From the NCBI RefSeq assembly GCF_022179765.1, contig NZ_BPRE01000001.1, positions 372,001-436,000 of the forward strand: 64,000 nt of DNA, given 5' to 3'. A program made the position numbers and the translations under genes. Under the pieces are notes generated by a model that had not been told where the DNA came from, did no database searches, and saw only the letters and a program-made list of their open reading frames with translations. Below, one piece after another: positions 9,901-17,426 of this stretch (the first letter of the stretch is position 1; each line of letters begins with the position of its first letter). This stretch comes from Methylorubrum suomiense (GTDB lineage: Bacteria > Pseudomonadota > Alphaproteobacteria > Rhizobiales > Beijerinckiaceae).

Positions 9901-9969
9901 GGGCTGGGGCGGACCCGCCTGCTCCGCCTCGCGGACGGGGAGCGGAAAGGTCGGCGTGCGGTCAAGCAT
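6934..9969 (-). CDS. soxA: Sarcosine oxidase subunit alpha
   Basis: The 1011-residue alpha subunit. In order: an N-terminal ferredoxin-like region (GYHGDTLASALLANGVRLVG, SFKYHRPRG), an NAD-binding Rossmann domain at about 165-200 (DVLVIGGGPAGLSAALAAG), a pyridine-nucleotide-disulphide-oxidoreductase-like core, and a C-terminal aminomethyltransferase-like domain (GCV_T type) that hands formaldehyde equivalents to folate, giving methylene-THF. ATG 9969 is preferred: GGGAG lies 7-8 bases upstream, while the GTG at 9978 has no spacing for one. It overlaps soxD by eight bases and soxG by eight bases, so the operon is tightly coupled. Size is normal for the family. Confidence 0.95.
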   Translation of the reverse strand: MLDRTPTFPLPVREAEQAGPPQPFRTASGGLIDRRRARDFTFDGRQLTGYHGDTLASALLANGVRLVGRSFKYHRPRGLLSAGSEEPNALVELRTGARREPNTRATMAELYEGLEATSQNRWPSLAVDALSVNALLSPVFAAGFYYKTFMWPAALWEKLYEPMIRRAAGLGRAANAPDPDTYEHAHVHCDVLVIGGGPAGLSAALAAGRSGARVVLVDEDFRLGGRLLAERREIDGLSGSDWAAQAVAELESLPEVRLLPRTTLFGVYDHGAYGAVERVSDHLAVPAAHAPRQRLWRIVAKRAVLAAGAIERPHIFGGNDRPGVMLAGAVRTYLNRYGVLPGAHPAVFTSSDDGWRTVADIAAAGGRVAAVVDSRPDVPVALRRMAEAAGAQVVAGGQVIGTRGHLALSGIEVRDAYGSTLRIPCDTLAMANGWNPVVHLDSHLSRRPVWEEAIHAFVPGQLPTGMVAAGAASGRLTLADALESGARLGAEAAESCGFAAETAGTPRTDPESTAHTPLWRVAKPRGKAFVDFQNDVAASDVELAHREGFRAVELLKRYTTLGMATDQGKTSNLAGLSIMAELTGQNIPSVGTTVFRPPFTPVAIGAFAGHHRGKEFRASRHVPSHAWCLENNAQFLETGLWLRPAYFPRAGETDWLQTVVREVETVRSRVGLCDVSTFGKIDIQGRDALTFIERVCANPFGTLKVGRSRYALLLREDGFVLDDGTVSRLAETHFVMTASTANAAKVMQHLEFCRQWLWPELDVQMVSVSEQWAQYAVAGPRARDVLRKIVDPQHDLSNEAFPFLGAAEITVGGGIPARLFRISFSGELAYEIAVPAGYGDAAWRAILQAGLPYGICPYGAEALSVMRIEKGHAAGAEINGQTTARDLALGGMLAKKKDYIGRVMKERPALTDPERPILVGFRPVDPSQRLRAGAHFLALGAEPSLTADEGYMTSVAFSPSLRHWIGLGLIRRGNERHGERVRAYDPVRGGDVEVEICNAAFVDPAGERMHG

Positions 9970-10294
9970 GGGAGGCACTCCCGGCGGGCGTGACGGTGCG
10001 GGTCTCGGCGAGGCGAGTCTCGGCGCGGCGGGTCTTGGCGACCTCGCGGGCCGGCTGAACGTCGGTGATGGCGTGGGTGCGGGTGTCGCGGGTCACGACG
10101 AGCCAGGAGCGGCAGCCGGCGGCGTGATACCAGAGCTCGCGGATCTCCCCGGCGCGGTTGTCGCGCAGGTAGACGTAGTCGTGCATCGCCTCGGATGAGG
10201 CGTCCATTCCGTCGGGACGGACGGGCGCGGCGTCGCCGAGATAGCTGAACTCGCCGTTGTCGCGCTCGCCGCAATAGGGGCATCGGATGCGCAT
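9962..10294 (-). CDS. soxD: Sarcosine oxidase subunit delta
   Basis: The 110-residue delta subunit, a small zinc-binding component of the heterotetramer. The N-terminal MRIRCPYCGERD knuckle (Cys5, Cys8) and a later AAGCRSW supply zinc ligands, and DYVYLRDNRAGEIRELWYH is typical of the family. The C-terminal 30 residues are Arg/Thr-rich and poorly conserved. The start at ATG 10294 gives the canonical zinc knuckle at the N terminus. It overlaps soxA and is separated from soxB by 114 bases that hold a hairpin repeat. Confidence 0.93.
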   Translation of the reverse strand: MRIRCPYCGERDNGEFSYLGDAAPVRPDGMDASSEAMHDYVYLRDNRAGEIRELWYHAAGCRSWLVVTRDTRTHAITDVQPAREVAKTRRAETRLAETRTVTPAGSASHA

Positions 10295-10343
10295 GGCTCT
10301 TCGTCCGTCCTCGTTGGCGTTGCTCGGGCCGATCTCATTCCTC

Positions 10344-10388
10344 CCCCTCATCTTGAGGTGCCGGAGCGCGGCACCTCAGGATGAGGGG
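10344..10388. repeat. Palindromic intergenic repeat between soxB and soxD
   Basis: Nineteen-base imperfect arms CCCCTCATCTTGAGGTGCC (10344-10362) and GGCACCTCAGGATGAGGGG (10370-10388) with a seven-base loop form a hairpin inside the sox operon. The same arms occur at the ends of the larger element at 11713-11830, so this is a short member of the same dispersed family. In the transcript it would fold between the beta and delta cistrons. Confidence 0.8.
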
Positions 10389-10408
10389 TTTGGATGGGAC
10401 GCAAAAAA

Positions 10409-11659
10409 TCAGTGCAGGTTGGGCTGGGCGCCCATGCCCTTCTCGTCGATGAGGTGACCGGTCGCGAAGCGGTCGAGGCGGTAGGCGGCGCTGTGGGGAT
10501 GCGGCTCGTCGCGGGCGATGGTGTGGGCGAAGCAGAAGCCCGCCGCGGGCGTCGCCTTGAAGCCGCCGTAGCACCAGCCGGCATTGAGATAGAGGCCGCC
10601 GATATCGGTGCGGTCGATGATCGGCGAACCGTCCATCGACATGTCCATGATGCCGCCCCAGTGGCGCAGCAGCCGCAGGCGGCCCAGCCCCGGCCAGAGG
10701 GCCATGCCGCCCTCCATCACGTCCTCGATGGTGTGCAGGTTGCCGCGCTGGGCGTAGGAATTGTAGCCGTCGATGTCGCCGCCGAAGACCAGGCCGCCCT
10801 TGTCCGACTGGCTGACGTAGAAATGGCCGGCGCCGAAGGTCATCACGCAGTCGATCAAGGGCTTCACGCCCTCGCTGACGAAGGCCTGGAGGACGTGGCT
10901 CTCGATCGGCAGCCGCATGTCCACCATGGCGGCCAGGAGCGAGGAGGAGCCGGCGACCGACAGGCCGACCTTCTTCGCGCCGATGAAGCCGCGGCTGGTC
11001 TCGACGCCGGTGACGCGCCCATTCTCCCGGCGAATGCCGGTGACGGCGCAGTTCTGGATGATGTCGACGCCGCGGTCGCTGGCCGCCCGGGCATAGCCCC
11101 AGGCGACCGCGTCGTGGCGCACGGTGCCGCCGCGCCGCTGCAGCAGGCCGCCCTTCACCGGAAAGCGGGCATTGTCGAAATCGATGAACGGGACCATCGC
11201 CCGCACGCCCTCGCGGTCGAGCAGTTCGGCGTCGATGCCGGCCATGCGCATGGCGTTGCCGCGCCGGGCATAGGCGTCGCGCTGGGCGTCCGAATGGTAG
11301 AGGTTCAGCACGCCGCGCTGGCTGACCATGGCGTTGTAGTTGATGTCCTGCTCCAGCCCCTCCCAGAGCTTCATCGAGTGCTCGTAGAAGGGGATGTTGC
11401 CGGGCAGCCCGTAATTCGAGCGCACGATGGTGGTGTTGCGGCCCACATTGCCGGAGCCGACATGGCTCTTCTCCAGCACGGCGACGTTGGTGATGCCGTG
11501 CTCCTTGGCGAGGTAATAGGCGGTGGCGAGCCCGTGGCCACCGCCGCCGACGATGACGACGTCGTATTCGGCCTTCGGCGCCGCGTCGCGCCACTGGGGC
11601 TTCCAGTCCCGCTGGCCCCGCAGGGCCTGTCCGAGGACGCTGAAGAGGGAATAGCGCAT
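10409..11659 (-). CDS. soxB: Sarcosine oxidase subunit beta
   Basis: The 416-residue beta subunit, a D-amino-acid-oxidase-fold flavoprotein that carries the noncovalent FAD and the covalently bound FMN and performs sarcosine oxidation. It opens MRYSLFSVLGQALRGQRDW and has the dinucleotide-binding motif DVVIVGGGGHGLATAYYLA at about 33-51, then HVGSGNVGRNTTIVRSNYG. Near the C terminus are IIDRTDIGGLYLNAGWCYGG and FKATPAAGFCFAHTIA. ATG 11659 gives the canonical N terminus. It is first in the operon soxBDAG. A divergent GlxA-type regulator starts 282 bases upstream. Confidence 0.96.
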   Translation of the reverse strand: MRYSLFSVLGQALRGQRDWKPQWRDAAPKAEYDVVIVGGGGHGLATAYYLAKEHGITNVAVLEKSHVGSGNVGRNTTIVRSNYGLPGNIPFYEHSMKLWEGLEQDINYNAMVSQRGVLNLYHSDAQRDAYARRGNAMRMAGIDAELLDREGVRAMVPFIDFDNARFPVKGGLLQRRGGTVRHDAVAWGYARAASDRGVDIIQNCAVTGIRRENGRVTGVETSRGFIGAKKVGLSVAGSSSLLAAMVDMRLPIESHVLQAFVSEGVKPLIDCVMTFGAGHFYVSQSDKGGLVFGGDIDGYNSYAQRGNLHTIEDVMEGGMALWPGLGRLRLLRHWGGIMDMSMDGSPIIDRTDIGGLYLNAGWCYGGFKATPAAGFCFAHTIARDEPHPHSAAYRLDRFATGHLIDEKGMGAQPNLH

Positions 11660-11712
11660 CGCCACGACTCTCTTGGATCGCCGGTGGAGACGGTGGCGAA
11701 GTCCCACCAAAT

Positions 11713-11830
11713 CCCCTCATCCTGAGGTGCCCCTTGCCTCGGCAAGGGGCCTCGAAGGAGGGCTCCAGGGATCGCGCGATACACTGGAGCCCTCCTTCGA
11801 GGCCGCTTCGCGGCACCTCAGGATGAGGGG
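11713..11830. repeat. Long nested hairpin repeat
   Basis: Outer arms CCCCTCATCCTGAGGTGCC (11713-11731) and its complement at 11812-11830 enclose a second perfect 19-base pair of arms (11750-11768 and 11784-11802). The whole 118-base unit folds as one long stem. The outer arms match the element at 10344-10388. It lies in the intergenic space between soxB and the divergent regulator, so it may insulate or modulate one of the two promoters. It looks like a non-autonomous dispersed element. Confidence 0.85.
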
Positions 11831-11941
11831 GTTGGATTGGATCGATGGGATCCACCGCCCCTCGGCACGAAGCCCTACATACGCCCGCTCGGCCGATCGC
11901 CCCTTGCAAATCGCGACGTCTTTCCCGCAGATCGCGGCAGA

Positions 11942-12895
11942 ATGTGCGCCGCCCCCCTCCCCGACCCCGCGCCGACGACGGTCGGCTTCGTGCTGGTGCC
12001 GGATTTCGCGCTGATGACCTACGCGGCGGCGGTCGAGCCGCTGCGGGCGGCCAACGCCCTGTCAGGCCGCATCCTGTACCGCTGGTGGCACGCCGCGCCC
12101 GGCGATTGCCCCGTGCCCGCCTCGAACGGGCTGACGGTCGCCCCCGACGTGGCGATCGGCGCCGAATCACCGGGGGCCGACTGGATTCTCGTCTGCGCGG
12201 GCGGCAACCCGTCGGACTTCGACGATCCGGCCCTGTTCGCATGGCTGCGCCGGCTCAGCCTGCGGCCCGGGGCGGTGATCGGCGGCCTTTCCGGCGGACC
12301 CTACCTGCTGGCGCGGGCGGGGCTTCTCGACGGTCGGCGCTGCACCCTCCATTGGGAGCATATCCCGGCCTTCCGCGAGCGGTTTCCGCGGGTCGAGGTG
12401 GTGCGCTCGCTCTACGAGGTCGGTCCCGACCGAATGACCTGTTCGGGTGGCATCGCGGCGCTCGACATGATGCTCGACCGGATCGGGCGCGACCATGGCC
12501 CTGGCCTCGCGGCGGGCGTCGCCGACTGGTTCCTGCACAACCAGATCCGCGAGGGCCTGAGCCCGCAGCGGATGGCCCTGCGCCAGCGCTTCGACCTGCG
12601 CGATCCCCGGCTCCTGCGGGTGCTCGCCGTCATGGAAGAGAATCTCGAAGCCCCGCTGACCCGCGAGGCGCTCGCCGACCTCGCCCGGATCGGCGTGCGG
12701 CAGTTGGAGCGGCTGTTTCGCGAGCGGCTCGGGACGAGCCTGCATCGACACTATCTCGGCCTGCGCCTCGACCAGGCGCATCGCCTGCGCCGCGAGACCG
12801 CGATGCCGGCGGCCGAGATCGCCGCGGCGACGGGTTTTCTCAATGCCGAGGAATTGGCGCGGGCGGAGCGGCGACGGCGTCGGCAGGCCGAATGA
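11942..12895 (+). CDS. GlxA-family (DJ-1/PfpI plus AraC) transcriptional regulator, shortened C terminus
   Basis: A 317-residue regulator. Residues about 10-170 form a DJ-1/PfpI-like ligand domain (TVGFVLVPDFALMTYAAAVE, ILVCAGGN, GLSGGPYLLARAGLLDGRRC), typical of sensors of methylated amines and amino acids such as GbdR/CdhR relatives. Residues about 220-300 hold the AraC-type DNA-binding region: first helix-turn-helix LTREALADLARIGVRQLERLFRE with GTSLHRHYLGLRLDQA. The second helix-turn-helix is cut short: after ATGFLNAEELARAE the chain ends in an Arg-rich tail, without the usual SHFSRAYRxxFGxSP part. Divergent from soxBDAG, so control of sarcosine/betaine use is likely. ATG 11942 gives the standard N terminus. 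Confidence 0.82.
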   Translation: MCAAPLPDPAPTTVGFVLVPDFALMTYAAAVEPLRAANALSGRILYRWWHAAPGDCPVPASNGLTVAPDVAIGAESPGADWILVCAGGNPSDFDDPALFAWLRRLSLRPGAVIGGLSGGPYLLARAGLLDGRRCTLHWEHIPAFRERFPRVEVVRSLYEVGPDRMTCSGGIAALDMMLDRIGRDHGPGLAAGVADWFLHNQIREGLSPQRMALRQRFDLRDPRLLRVLAVMEENLEAPLTREALADLARIGVRQLERLFRERLGTSLHRHYLGLRLDQAHRLRRETAMPAAEIAAATGFLNAEELARAERRRRRQAE

Positions 12896-12919
12896 CCCGC
12901 CGACGCCCGTGTCAGAACC

Positions 12920-14302
12920 TTACTCCGCCGCGTCCAGGCGCGGATGCTCGATCTCGGCGCGCTCGCGCTTGACGAGCTCCGCCGTGAGGAAGGCCACTTC
13001 CAGCGCCTGCTCCGCGTTGAGGCGCGGGTCGCAATAGGTGTGGTAGCGGTCCTGCAGGTCGTCGGCCGTGAGCGCGCGGGCGCCGCCCGTGCACTCGGTC
13101 ACGTCCTTGCCGGTCATCTCCAGATGGATGCCGCCGGCGATGGTCCCTTCCGCACGATGGACGCCGAAGAAGCCCTCGATCTCCTGCATCACCCGCTCGA
13201 AGGGCCGCGTCTTGTAGCGGCCCGCCGCGATGGTGTTGCCGTGCATGGGATCGCAGACCCACACCACCGAACGGCCCTCGCGCTCGACCGCGCGGATCAG
13301 GTTCGGCAGGTGGTCGCCCACCTTGTCGGCACCGAAGCGGCAGATCAGCGAGAGGCGGCCCGCCTCGTTCTCCGGATTGAGCAGATCGATCAGGCGGATC
13401 AGCCCCTCGGGCGTCGTGCTCGGCCCGCATTTGAGGCCGATCGGGTTCTTGATGCCGCGGGCGTATTCCACGTGCGCGTGGTCCGGCTGGCGGGTGCGGT
13501 CGCCGATCCAGAGCATGTGGCCGGAGGTGGCGTACCAGTCGCCGCTCGTCGAATCGACGCGGGTCAGCGACTCCTCGTAGCCGAGCAGCAGGGCCTCGTG
13601 GCTGGTGTAGAAGTCGGTGGTGCGCACCTCCTGGTGCGTCTCCGGGTTGATCCCGATGGCGCGCATGAAGTCGAGCGCGTCCGACATCCGCTCGGCCACG
13701 TCCCGGTAGCGGGAGGATTGCGGGCTGTCCTTCACGAAGCCCAGCATCCAGCGATGCGCGTTCTCGAGGTTGGCGTAGCCGCCGGTCGCGAAGGCGCGCA
13801 GCAGGTTCAGCGTCGCCGCCGATTGCCGGTAGGCCTCGAGCTGACGCTTCGGATCGGGAATCCGCGCCTCTTCCGTGAAGGTCAGCCCATTGATGATGTC
13901 GCCGCGGTAGCTCGGCAGCGACACGCCCTCCAGCGTCTCGGTCGGCGAGGAGCGCGGCTTGGCGAACTGACCGGCGATGCGGCCGACCTTCACCACCGGC
14001 GAGCCGCCCGCGAAGGTGAGCACCATCGCCATCTGCAGGAAGACGCGGAAGAAATCGCGGATGTTGTCGGCCGAGTGCTCGTCGAAGCTTTCGGCGCAAT
14101 CGCCGCCCTGCAACAGGAACGCCTGACCCGTCGAGACGCGCGCCAGCGCCGCCTTCAGCTTGCGGGCCTCGCCGGCAAAGACCAGCGGGGGAAAGCTCGA
14201 GAGCTGGCTCTCCACGGCCTGGAGCGCGTCCGCGTCCGGATAGGACGGCACCTGCTGGATCGGCAGGTTGCGCCAGGTCTTCGGGGTCCACCGCTCGGTC
14301 AT
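12920..14302 (-). CDS. 3-deoxy-7-phosphoheptulonate synthase, class II
   Basis: Condenses PEP with erythrose 4-phosphate to DAHP, the first step of the shikimate pathway, in the cytosol. The 460-residue product is of the plant-like/AroA-II type: [19 protein letters not shown] at the start, [64 protein letters not shown] and [16 protein letters not shown] 14302 is preferred; another ATG lies six codons upstream at 14320. It is convergent with the regulator at 11942 and stands alone. Confidence 0.96.
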   Translation of the reverse strand: MTERWTPKTWRNLPIQQVPSYPDADALQAVESQLSSFPPLVFAGEARKLKAALARVSTGQAFLLQGGDCAESFDEHSADNIRDFFRVFLQMAMVLTFAGGSPVVKVGRIAGQFAKPRSSPTETLEGVSLPSYRGDIINGLTFTEEARIPDPKRQLEAYRQSAATLNLLRAFATGGYANLENAHRWMLGFVKDSPQSSRYRDVAERMSDALDFMRAIGINPETHQEVRTTDFYTSHEALLLGYEESLTRVDSTSGDWYATSGHMLWIGDRTRQPDHAHVEYARGIKNPIGLKCGPSTTPEGLIRLIDLLNPENEAGRLSLICRFGADKVGDHLPNLIRAVEREGRSVVWVCDPMHGNTIAAGRYKTRPFERVMQEIEGFFGVHRAEGTIAGGIHLEMTGKDVTECTGGARALTADDLQDRYHTYCDPRLNAEQALEVAFLTAELVKRERAEIEHPRLDAAE

Positions 14303-14758
14303 GACACTCTCTCCGCTCACCTCAAAAGGTGAAGCGCGCGGGCCCTCCCGCCTCGCGCGAAGCGCGGCTTATAGAGAGGTTTTCCGCAGGTGGCGAGTTG
14401 GCAGAGCGGGCCACGAAATCTTGCCCGCATGCCTCGCCCGTGCCCCTCATCTTCGGTCGTCCCGCTCGACGCGACCGCGCGACGCGTCTCGGGACGATGT
14501 CGGGGGTGATTTTCGGGCTGGCGCCCGTCGCGCCCCCGGAACGGATGGCGGCGGCTTCGGATGGCGGCGCAATCCCGGATCTCGAAGCCAGGGATCACCG
14601 CTCCGTGGCTTTCCAAGCGGCCCCGGTGCGGTCTATCAGAACGCGCCTTCCGCTTCCGGGTCGCGGGTCCCGGGACGGTACCGGACGGGAGCCGAGTCCC
14701 GACCCGGGAGGCCGGGATCCTGCTGCTTCGCCGTCACACCGCCGGAACGTGGAGCCTG
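14303..14758. other. Intergenic region between DAHP synthase and opgC
   Basis: No credible gene or RNA was seen in these 456 bases. Short frames on both strands have compositions like out-of-frame GC-rich DNA. Both divergent promoters must lie here, but no clear boxes stand out. Confidence 0.3.
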
Positions 14759-15895
14759 ATGCGCGAGCCGAACGCGATCGATTTCTGGCGCGGCGTCGCC
14801 CTCGTGACGATCTTCGTCAACCACATCCCGGGCAACTTCTTCGAGCGCTACACCTTCTCGCAATACGGCATCTCGGATGCCGCCGAGCTGTTCGTGTTCC
14901 TGGCCGGCTGGTCGATCGGGCTCGCGACCCGGGGGCGCGACGGCAAGCCCGAGCCGCGCCTCACCACCGTGCTGCGGCTCCTGTCGCGCACGATCGAGGT
15001 GTACCGGGCGCAGATCGTGATCATGTCGCTGGCGCTCGCCATGATCGCGGGCTGCGCGCTCTACCTCGACAATCCGCTCATCCTCGAATGGCACAATGCC
15101 GGCGGCTTCTTCGGCGACCCGATCCAGACCATGGTCGGCATCGTGCTGCTCACGCACCAGCTCGGCTTCTTCAACATCCTGCCGCTCTACGTGGTGCTGA
15201 TCGCCATCGCGCCCCTGGTGGTGCTGGTGGGCCGCCTGAGCCGGGCGCTCCTGCTCGCCCTGTCGCTGTCGCTCTACGGCGCGAGCCTCGTGTTCGAGTG
15301 GAACTTTCCGTCCTGGCCGGGCGAGGGCGATTGGTTCTTCAACCCGCTCTGCTGGCAGCTGCTGCTGGTGCTCGGCTTCCTCGCGAACGAGACGAGTCGG
15401 GAGAGCCCGCGGCTGCGGTCCCTGGCCCGGCGGCTGACGCCGCTCGGCATCGCCCTCGTGGCGCTCGGCTTCGTCCTCGCCGTGCTGGAGCTGCGCCCCG
15501 ATCCGATGCTGGTGCCCGAGCCGCGCCTCGTCTTCACCTTCGACAAGACGTATCTCTCGCCCGGCCGGCTCATCCATTTCTGCGGGGTGGTGCTGGCTTT
15601 TCAGGCGGTCTACGGCCTGATCGCGCCAAGGGTGATGCCGCTCGCCCGCTTCCTCTCGGGCCTGGGCCGCAATTCCCTCGCGGTCTTCTCAATGGGTTCA
15701 CTGTTAAGCCTGGCCGCGCAGTTCGTGCGCTTCCAGACCGGAGGCGGTATCTTCGTTGACATTTCGGTCGTAGGGTCCGGCCTGTTCGCACTGGGTTTCA
15801 CCGCATGGTTCGTCGAATGGCGTGCCCGCAAGCCGCGCGCCCCACGGACGCCGCCCGACGGCGCCGCCCCGCGCTCGGCCTCTCCGCCGGCCTGA
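14759..15895 (+). CDS. opgC: OpgC family membrane acyltransferase
   Basis: A 378-residue polytopic inner-membrane protein of the OpgC family, which adds succinyl groups to osmoregulated periplasmic glucans (members may act on other polysaccharides). It begins EPNAIDFWRGVALVTIFVNH, the acyltransferase-like opening with the conserved DFWRG and NHIPGN, then SDAAELFVFLAGWSIGLA; about ten membrane segments follow. ATG 14759 has GTGGAG five bases upstream; the frame is open 66 codons further up but the extension is hydrophilic and unlike the family. The 3' end overlaps the SGNH hydrolase gene by about 90 bases, so the two are probably coupled. Confidence 0.88.
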   Translation: MREPNAIDFWRGVALVTIFVNHIPGNFFERYTFSQYGISDAAELFVFLAGWSIGLATRGRDGKPEPRLTTVLRLLSRTIEVYRAQIVIMSLALAMIAGCALYLDNPLILEWHNAGGFFGDPIQTMVGIVLLTHQLGFFNILPLYVVLIAIAPLVVLVGRLSRALLLALSLSLYGASLVFEWNFPSWPGEGDWFFNPLCWQLLLVLGFLANETSRESPRLRSLARRLTPLGIALVALGFVLAVLELRPDPMLVPEPRLVFTFDKTYLSPGRLIHFCGVVLAFQAVYGLIAPRVMPLARFLSGLGRNSLAVFSMGSLLSLAAQFVRFQTGGGIFVDISVVGSGLFALGFTAWFVEWRARKPRAPRTPPDGAAPRSASPPA

Positions 15896-16767
15896 GTTTC
15901 GCCCTCGGGATCGGTCTCCTCGCCTCGGTGCCGGCCCGCGCCGAGACGCTGCCGGCCGCTCCGGCTCCGACCATGTCGGCCCCGGCACAGACAGCGGAGG
16001 CGCTCGACCAGAGCCTCTCGCCGGAATGCCGCGTGCCCGGCTCCAAGCTCTACACCCTCGCCAAGCTCAAGGCGGTCAAGGCCGCGCTCAAGGAGAAGCG
16101 GCCGGTCCGGGTGCTCTCGATCGGCTCGTCCTCGGCGGGCCTGGGCGCCGCGTCGAGCTATCCGGTCAAGCTCGAGAACGCGCTGGAGAGCGCGCTGCCC
16201 GACGTGCAGATCGATGTCGAGGCGCGTTCCCTGCCCGGCGAGGTCGCGAGCGGGGCGGGCGAGCGCCTGCGCACCATCGTGGCGGAGGTCGAACCCGATC
16301 TCGTGGTCTGGCAGGTCGGCACCAACGACGCGCTCGCCCGGGTCGATATCGACTCCTTCGCCGAAGCGCTCGACGAATCGGTCAAGTGGGTGATGTCGCA
16401 CGACATCGACATCGTGCTGATCGATCCGGTCTTCACCGCGAGCCTCGCCGAGGACGATTACTACAACCGCATGGTCCGCACCGTGCAGGAGGTCGCGCGC
16501 CGCGAGGCGGTGCCGCTGGTCCATCGTTACGCGGCGATGCGCTACCTCTCGACCCGCAGCACCGACGAGGCGCACATGCTGGGGCGCCGGTTCCGGCTGA
16601 ACGATCTGGGCCTGCGCTGCATGGCCGAGCACGCGACCCGCGCGATCACCCTCTCGCTGCTGCAATCGGACCCGGCCAAGCCGGAAGCGGATCCCGACCG
16701 GACCGGCACCGCGACCCGCCCCGCCACGGGTCGCGAATCCTCCGATGCCGTCCCACGAGGGAACTAG
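15805..16767 (+). CDS. SGNH/GDSL-type periplasmic hydrolase
   Basis: A 320-residue exported protein. Signal region at about 25-46 (GLSAGLSFALGIGLLASVPARA). The SGNH core has block I as RVLSIGSSSAGLGAASSYP (Ser nucleophile in a GSSS context instead of GDS), block III as WQVGTNDAL, and a C-terminal DEAHM that supplies the D-x-x-H pair. The usual HMND-G arrangement is spread out by an insert (LGRRFRLNDLGLRC). The start overlaps opgC (ATG 15805 or 15817), so the pair probably edits acyl groups on the same surface glucan: one adds and one removes. The polar 50-residue tail is Pro/Thr-rich. Confidence 0.8.
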   Translation: MVRRMACPQAARPTDAARRRRPALGLSAGLSFALGIGLLASVPARAETLPAAPAPTMSAPAQTAEALDQSLSPECRVPGSKLYTLAKLKAVKAALKEKRPVRVLSIGSSSAGLGAASSYPVKLENALESALPDVQIDVEARSLPGEVASGAGERLRTIVAEVEPDLVVWQVGTNDALARVDIDSFAEALDESVKWVMSHDIDIVLIDPVFTASLAEDDYYNRMVRTVQEVARREAVPLVHRYAAMRYLSTRSTDEAHMLGRRFRLNDLGLRCMAEHATRAITLSLLQSDPAKPEADPDRTGTATRPATGRESSDAVPRGN

Positions 16768-17122
16768 TCAGGCCGTTCCCCCCCGCAGGCCGATCCCGGC
16801 TTGAGCGACGGCTTCCCACCGCCCCCATCCTTCGGGCTGCCCGCCCGGCCGGCCTTTGCGTGCGGCAGGCTCACCCGTCGAAGCGACCGCGCGGGCGGAT
16901 CACGGCTCCCAGCCAGGAGACCGGGATGTCCCCCGTCCCAATTCCATGCTTCGGCGGCATGCCCCGAGATGGAGAATTGTCCGAACGACGGTCGCGAGCG
17001 TTTTCGACGGCGACGGCCTCACGTCATATCGGTGGCCCGGCTACGTAGACCGCCACGATGAGCCTCCGCAGCACTCAGGCTAAGCAAAGTGTTGCTCGAG
17101 CATGGGCTCGGAGGAGGCAAAC
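16768..17122. other. Upstream region of the exosortase locus
   Basis: No gene is supported in these 355 bases. Composition is a little less GC-rich near 16980-17100. The promoter of the small candidate exosortase substrate should be here. GGAGG at 17111-17115 is the ribosome binding site of that gene. Confidence 0.35.
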
Positions 17123-17335
17123 ATGCAGCGAATTCTCAACATCGTCGGCATCGCCAGCATCGTCGCGCTGGCCGCCACGCCGGCCGCCGCCGGTCATGGC
17201 GGCTTCCTGGGAGGCCTGTTCGGTGGCGGCCGCGGCGCGCCCGGTCCGGAGGCGGCCGTCGGCCTGCCGTTCCTCGTCGCCGCCGGCGCCTACATGCTGA
17301 TGCGCCGCCGCGCCGCCAAGTCGGACGCCCAATAA
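17123..17335 (+). CDS. Small secreted Gly-rich protein, candidate exosortase substrate
   Basis: Seventy residues with a tripartite sorting layout. Residues 1-23 are a signal peptide (cleavage after AAA23). Residues 24-40 are Gly-rich (GHGGFLGGLFGGGRGAP). The end is a C-terminal sorting-like region: GPEAAVG at 41-47, a hydrophobic helix at about 46-60, and the basic stop RRR at 61-63. This order (PE-containing motif, helix, Arg cluster) is what exosortases recognise. GGAGG stands seven bases before ATG 17123, so this start is preferred over an ATG at 17102. An exosortase-like gene follows 91 bases downstream. If processed, the mature peptide would be only about 20 residues. No named family was recognised. 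Confidence 0.7.
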   Translation: MQRILNIVGIASIVALAATPAAAGHGGFLGGLFGGGRGAPGPEAAVGLPFLVAAGAYMLMRRRAAKSDAQ

Positions 17336-17426
17336 GTCAGGGCCAAGGAACAGAATCTCTGAGGCGAGCGGCCAATCGGCGGATCTCGGCGCGGCGCGTT
17401 CGGGCGCTGCGCCGTTTGGTGCCGTC

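Noticed and set aside
7588-9993. 801-codon open frame on the plus strand opposite soxA
   Set aside because: Antisense shadow of a real gene in GC-rich DNA; His/Gly/Arg-rich without fold signatures.
14317-14616. 99-codon minus-strand frame upstream of DAHP synthase
   Set aside because: No protein-like pattern; lies in the divergent promoter region.
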